From contig JAKITD010000008.1 of the NCBI GenBank assembly GCA_021648265.1, forward strand, positions 1 to 64,000: a DNA stretch of 64,000 bases, in the 5' to 3' direction. Both the position numbers and the translations under genes were made by a program. Source of the stretch: Flavobacteriaceae bacterium. Its GTDB lineage: Bacteria > Bacteroidota > Bacteroidia > Flavobacteriales > Flavobacteriaceae. Within the stretch, counting starts at the first letter, position 1, and every line of letters begins with the position of its first letter. Under the pieces are notes generated by a model. It was not told where the DNA came from and did no database searches. It worked only from the letters and a program-made list of their open reading frames with translations. Shown here piece by piece: positions 61,154 to 64,000 of this stretch.

Positions 61154-61798
61154 TTAAGGTTCTAATCGATCGATTTTCCAATCAAATTCATCCAAGGTAT
61201 AAAGAATTCTATCATGCAATCTATTAGGTCTTCCTTGCCAAAATTCTATTGATAATGGGGAGACTAAATAACCTCCCCAAAACTTAGGCCGTGTTATTTC
61301 TTTGTCTTGAAATTCTTTTTCTAAACCTTTTAATCTATCGTCTAACACAGTTCGGTTTTCAACTACTTCACTTTGATTTGAAACCAAAGCACCTAATTGA
61401 CTCCCTTTTGGTCTTGAATTAAAATAATTAGTGGAAAAATCTTCAGTTGTTTTACTAGCAATTCCTTTGATAATTACTTGTCTTTCTAAAGCAGGCCAAA
61501 AAAATGATAGCGAAACTTTTGGGTTTACTTCAATTGCTTTTCCTTTTTCACTATGATAATTCGTGAAAAAGTAAAAACCATATTCATCATATTGTTTCAA
61601 CAAAACCACCCTTCCCTTCGGAAAACCATCTAAACCAATAGTAGTAAGTGTCATTGCATTTACCTCATTCACACTATCTGCTTCTTTTGCATCATAAAAC
61701 CAAGTCTGAAATTGTTGCAACGGATTTGCATCAACCGTTTCTTTGGATAGTGATCCTTTTTCGTAAATTCTTCGAAAATTATGTAGATTCTGAGACAT
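61154..61798 (-). CDS. pdxH: Pyridoxamine 5'-phosphate oxidase
   Basis: PdxH oxidises pyridoxine or pyridoxamine phosphate to pyridoxal phosphate using FMN. The 214-residue protein shows the FMN-binding GRVVLLKQYDEYGFYFFTNY (about 61-80), SLSFFWPALERQVIIKG (about 101-117) and EFWQGRPNRLHDRI (about 186-199) with substrate-binding His and Arg. The length and motifs are typical. It lies between rnz and sixA in the same direction. Confidence 0.94.
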   Translation of the reverse strand: MSQNLHNFRRIYEKGSLSKETVDANPLQQFQTWFYDAKEADSVNEVNAMTLTTIGLDGFPKGRVVLLKQYDEYGFYFFTNYHSEKGKAIEVNPKVSLSFFWPALERQVIIKGIASKTTEDFSTNYFNSRPKGSQLGALVSNQSEVVENRTVLDDRLKGLEKEFQDKEITRPKFWGGYLVSPLSIEFWQGRPNRLHDRILYTLDEFDWKIDRLEP

Positions 61799-61851
61799 CT
61801 TATTTATTTACGCTGCAATTTACAAATAAGAAAAATAAAATAAGTTTGAAT

Positions 61852-62757
61852 TTAAAAAATAAATGTTTTTCCTTCTTGAGCTAATTCCACAGAATTAAAA
61901 ACTTCTTCAGCTTCGGTTTTAAATTTTTCAATCTTATAATATCTAGTAGAGTAATGCCCTAAAATAAGGGTTCCCACATTAGCCTCTTTAGCAATTTTTG
62001 CAGCATCTTTTGCTGTACTATGCCAAGTTTTTTCACAAATATGCTTGTGTTCGTCTAAAAAAGTAGCTTCATGATAAAGTGCAGTGACATTTTTTATATT
62101 CGGAATACATTCAGGATAATATTGTGTGTCACTACAAAACGCATAGGATTTTGGCGGGTCTGGATCGAAAGTAATTGACTTGTTTGAAATCATCTTTCCT
62201 TCTTCGTTTTCTACATCAAAACCTTGTTTGATTTTGTTGTAGTAGCTCATATCTATTTTTTCATTTTGAACTGCAGAAATATTAATTCTTCGTTCTCCCA
62301 TTTTTTCTTTAAAAACAAATCCGTTGGTATAAACTCTATGTTTTAAAGGAACGGTATGCACTTCAACTTTATCATCTTCAAATATTAGTTCTGATTTTTT
62401 TGATTCTAATTCGTGAAAAATAATTGGATAATTAAACCATGCTTTCCCTAATTTTAGCTGAAGCATAATCAGTTCTTTTATTCCTTTAGGCCCGTAAATA
62501 TGTAAATCTGCATCCCTACCAAGTAGCATAAATGTAGAAATTAATCCTATTAAACCAAAATAATGATCGCCATGAAGATGCGAAATAAAAATATGTTTTA
62601 TTCGGGAAAATTTTATTTTATAGCGTCTTAGTTGTACTTGTGTGCCCTCGCCACAATCTATTAAAAACAAATGATTTTTAATATTTAAAACCTGTGCTGT
62701 CGGATGCGTATTTACTTTTGGAGTTGCAGAATAACAACCTAATATAGTTAACTCCAT
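61852..62757 (-). CDS. rnz: Ribonuclease Z
   Basis: RNase Z cuts the 3' trailer from tRNA precursors. The 301-residue protein is a metallo-beta-lactamase-fold enzyme with HLHGDH (60-65, zinc ligands), the flexible-arm region EKMGERRINIS-like block and a late HST motif (TWHSTAKDAA). The N-terminus MELTILGCYSATP is typical of the family. It follows the small gene at 62766-63101 by eight bases. Confidence 0.93.
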   Translation of the reverse strand: MELTILGCYSATPKVNTHPTAQVLNIKNHLFLIDCGEGTQVQLRRYKIKFSRIKHIFISHLHGDHYFGLIGLISTFMLLGRDADLHIYGPKGIKELIMLQLKLGKAWFNYPIIFHELESKKSELIFEDDKVEVHTVPLKHRVYTNGFVFKEKMGERRINISAVQNEKIDMSYYNKIKQGFDVENEEGKMISNKSITFDPDPPKSYAFCSDTQYYPECIPNIKNVTALYHEATFLDEHKHICEKTWHSTAKDAAKIAKEANVGTLILGHYSTRYYKIEKFKTEAEEVFNSVELAQEGKTFIF

Positions 62758-62765
62758 AGAATGAT

Positions 62766-63101
62766 TTAAAAACCTAATTCACGTTCAATTTCTTCCATTT
62801 CAATAATATCTACTGCTTCTTGAAGTGTTGGCACCACTACAAATTCATCAGGAATACTATCTGGATTGATAGCATCATTAATAATTACAAACGATTTATT
62901 ATTTGAACGATGTGAATTAGAAACAGTTAAAAATAATAACAAATCTTCTAAATAAAAAGATTTAATTTTTAGCAAGTTAACAACAATATTATTCTTTTGG
63001 TACTTTGAAGATATTTCAGTTTTTAACAAAGAAATAAAATCTTTATAAGATTCTATTTCCGAGATAATTTCAACAAAAGTGTTGTGATTATTAATCGTCA
63101 T
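62766..63101 (-). CDS. STAS-like small protein, function unknown
   Basis: The 111-residue protein has alternating strands and helices like a STAS domain, but it has no recognisable phosphorylatable serine motif. It has the repeated acidic end PTLQEAVDIIEMEEIERELG. Its gene overlaps the end of pyrB by 11 bases and is followed by rnz. Homologues at the same position in other flavobacterial genomes are sometimes named after RNase Z, only because of the neighbour. I cannot assign a role. Confidence 0.6.
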   Translation of the reverse strand: MTINNHNTFVEIISEIESYKDFISLLKTEISSKYQKNNIVVNLLKIKSFYLEDLLLFLTVSNSHRSNNKSFVIINDAINPDSIPDEFVVVPTLQEAVDIIEMEEIERELGF

Positions 63102-64000
63102 TTCTATCTATTTTTGAAGCTAATAAATACAGTACTGCCATTCTAATAGCTACGCCATTCTCAACTTGATTTAATATAATTGCTTGTTTGCTATCAGCTA
63201 CGTCGCTAGTAATTTCGACACCTCTGTTTATTGGACCTGGATGCATAACAACAATTTCTTTATCCAACGAATCCAAGAGCTGTTTGTTTAAACCAAACTG
63301 CTGTGTATATTCTCTGGTAGTAGGAAAATAACTTATGTCCATACGCTCATTTTGTACGCGAAGCATATTTGCAACATCGCACCATTGTAAAGCTTTTTGA
63401 AGGTTGGTTTCTACACCAACCCCTAAAGATTCAATATATTTAGGAAGTAACGTTTTTGGACCACATACTTTTACATTTGCGCCTAATTTCTGAAGTGCAA
63501 ATATATTTGAAAGTGCCACTCTTGAATGAAGAATATCTCCAACAATTACCACGTTTTTTCCTGCTACATCTCCTAATTTTTCTCTAATTGAATACGTATC
63601 TAACAAGGCTTGTGTTGGGTGTTCGTGTGCTCCATCACCTGCATTTATAATACTCGCATTGATGTGTTTTGAAAGAAAAACTCCTGCTCCAGGATTGGGA
63701 TGACGCATCACCACCATATCTACTTTCATTGACAAAATATTATTTACGGTATCTACCAATGTTTCTCCTTTTTTAACGGAAGATGAGGAAGCAGAAAAGT
63801 TAACAATATCAGCAGAAAGTCTTTTTTCTGCTAACTCAAATGACAATCGGGTTCTGGTACTGTTTTCAAAAAATAAATTGGCAATAGTAATATCTCTAAG
63901 TGAAGGGACTTTTTTAATAGAACGATTAATCACTTCTTTAAAATGATCGGCTGTCTCGAAGATTAAATGAATATCATCTTCGGTGATGTATTTTATTCCC
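63091..64000 (-). CDS. pyrB: Aspartate carbamoyltransferase catalytic subunit, 5' end beyond the window
   Basis: PyrB joins carbamoyl phosphate and aspartate in pyrimidine synthesis. The carbamoyl-phosphate motif FENSTRTRLSFE is clear, as are the HPTQALLDTY, MLRVQNER and MHPGPINRGVE motifs. An ATG at 63933 is internal. The frame continues to the right edge with IKYITEDDIHLIFETADHFK, which is homologous N-terminal sequence, so the gene is incomplete here. It overlaps the next gene by 11 bases. Confidence 0.93.
   Translation of the reverse strand, partial: GIKYITEDDIHLIFETADHFKEVINRSIKKVPSLRDITIANLFFENSTRTRLSFELAEKRLSADIVNFSASSSSVKKGETLVDTVNNILSMKVDMVVMRHPNPGAGVFLSKHINASIINAGDGAHEHPTQALLDTYSIREKLGDVAGKNVVIVGDILHSRVALSNIFALQKLGANVKVCGPKTLLPKYIESLGVGVETNLQKALQWCDVANMLRVQNERMDISYFPTTREYTQQFGLNKQLLDSLDKEIVVMHPGPINRGVEITSDVADSKQAIILNQVENGVAIRMAVLYLLASKIDRNDD

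Noticed and set aside
144-64000. CRISPR array, tRNA, 16S/23S rRNA operon, prophage or secondary-metabolite cluster
   Set aside because: I looked for regular spacer repeats, tRNA cloverleaf signatures, rRNA blocks, phage structural genes and NRPS/PKS motifs and saw none. A tRNAscan-SE or Infernal run would be decisive for small RNAs.

Overview
The window looks like chromosome from a low-GC member of the Bacteroidota, most probably family Flavobacteriaceae. This rests on -7 promoter elements of the TAnnTTTG type, the absence of clear Shine-Dalgarno sequences, the bacillithiol gene bshA, LptD and TamB of Bacteroidota type, a CAL67264-type small membrane protein, and several short palindromes that are common in this phylum. 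I cannot name the genus.

Layout. Positions 1-6.6 kb are a graveyard of mobile DNA around a few housekeeping genes: thioredoxin, two RNA methyltransferases and a conserved unknown. The debris is a truncated TPR gene, an IS1595-type element whose transposase is split by a 168-bp MITE-like insert, a protease gene cut off by a dying IS4 element, and an IS200/IS605 element with an intact tnpA. Positions 6.7-17 kb hold a J-domain protein, an unusual SDR protein, a DUF1853 protein, two tandem DEAD-box helicases beside a cold-shock gene, a membrane-anchored winged-helix regulator divergent from a secreted protein, a decayed serine hydrolase and a second cold-shock-domain protein. Positions 17-29 kb carry mscS and a tightly packed minus-strand series: amidase, MlaD-type protein, membrane Fe-S protein, three small genes, a CCG-type Fe-S protein, a conserved unknown, a GH3/beta-lactamase fusion and bshA. 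Positions 29-38 kb are envelope biogenesis (lptD, tamB) with ridA and tsaD; a second MITE-like element fills the gap between the convergent ridA and tamB. Positions 38-50 kb contain further IS4 debris, an S9 peptidase, a HAD phosphatase, ettA, an acyl-CoA carboxylase beta subunit, a VWA protein with a plug domain but no barrel, menE and a CPBP protease. Positions 50-56.9 kb contain proline dehydrogenase divergent from aroB, a DinB protein, an Lrp regulator, and an M14 peptidase divergent from an HTH regulator with a shared set of operator-like palindromes. Positions 56.9-64 kb contain the RNase P RNA, dnaX, miaE and a minus-strand series ppx-sixA-pdxH-rnz-unknown-pyrB that runs off the right edge.

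The parts most worth following up are the two MITE-like elements sharing a 23-bp core, the TGTTTACA/TGTAAACA operator set between the M14 peptidase and the HTH regulator, and the two-TM winged-helix regulator with periplasmic cysteines beside a DsbD-like secreted protein. I found no CRISPR array, tRNA, 16S/23S rRNA, prophage or biosynthetic cluster.
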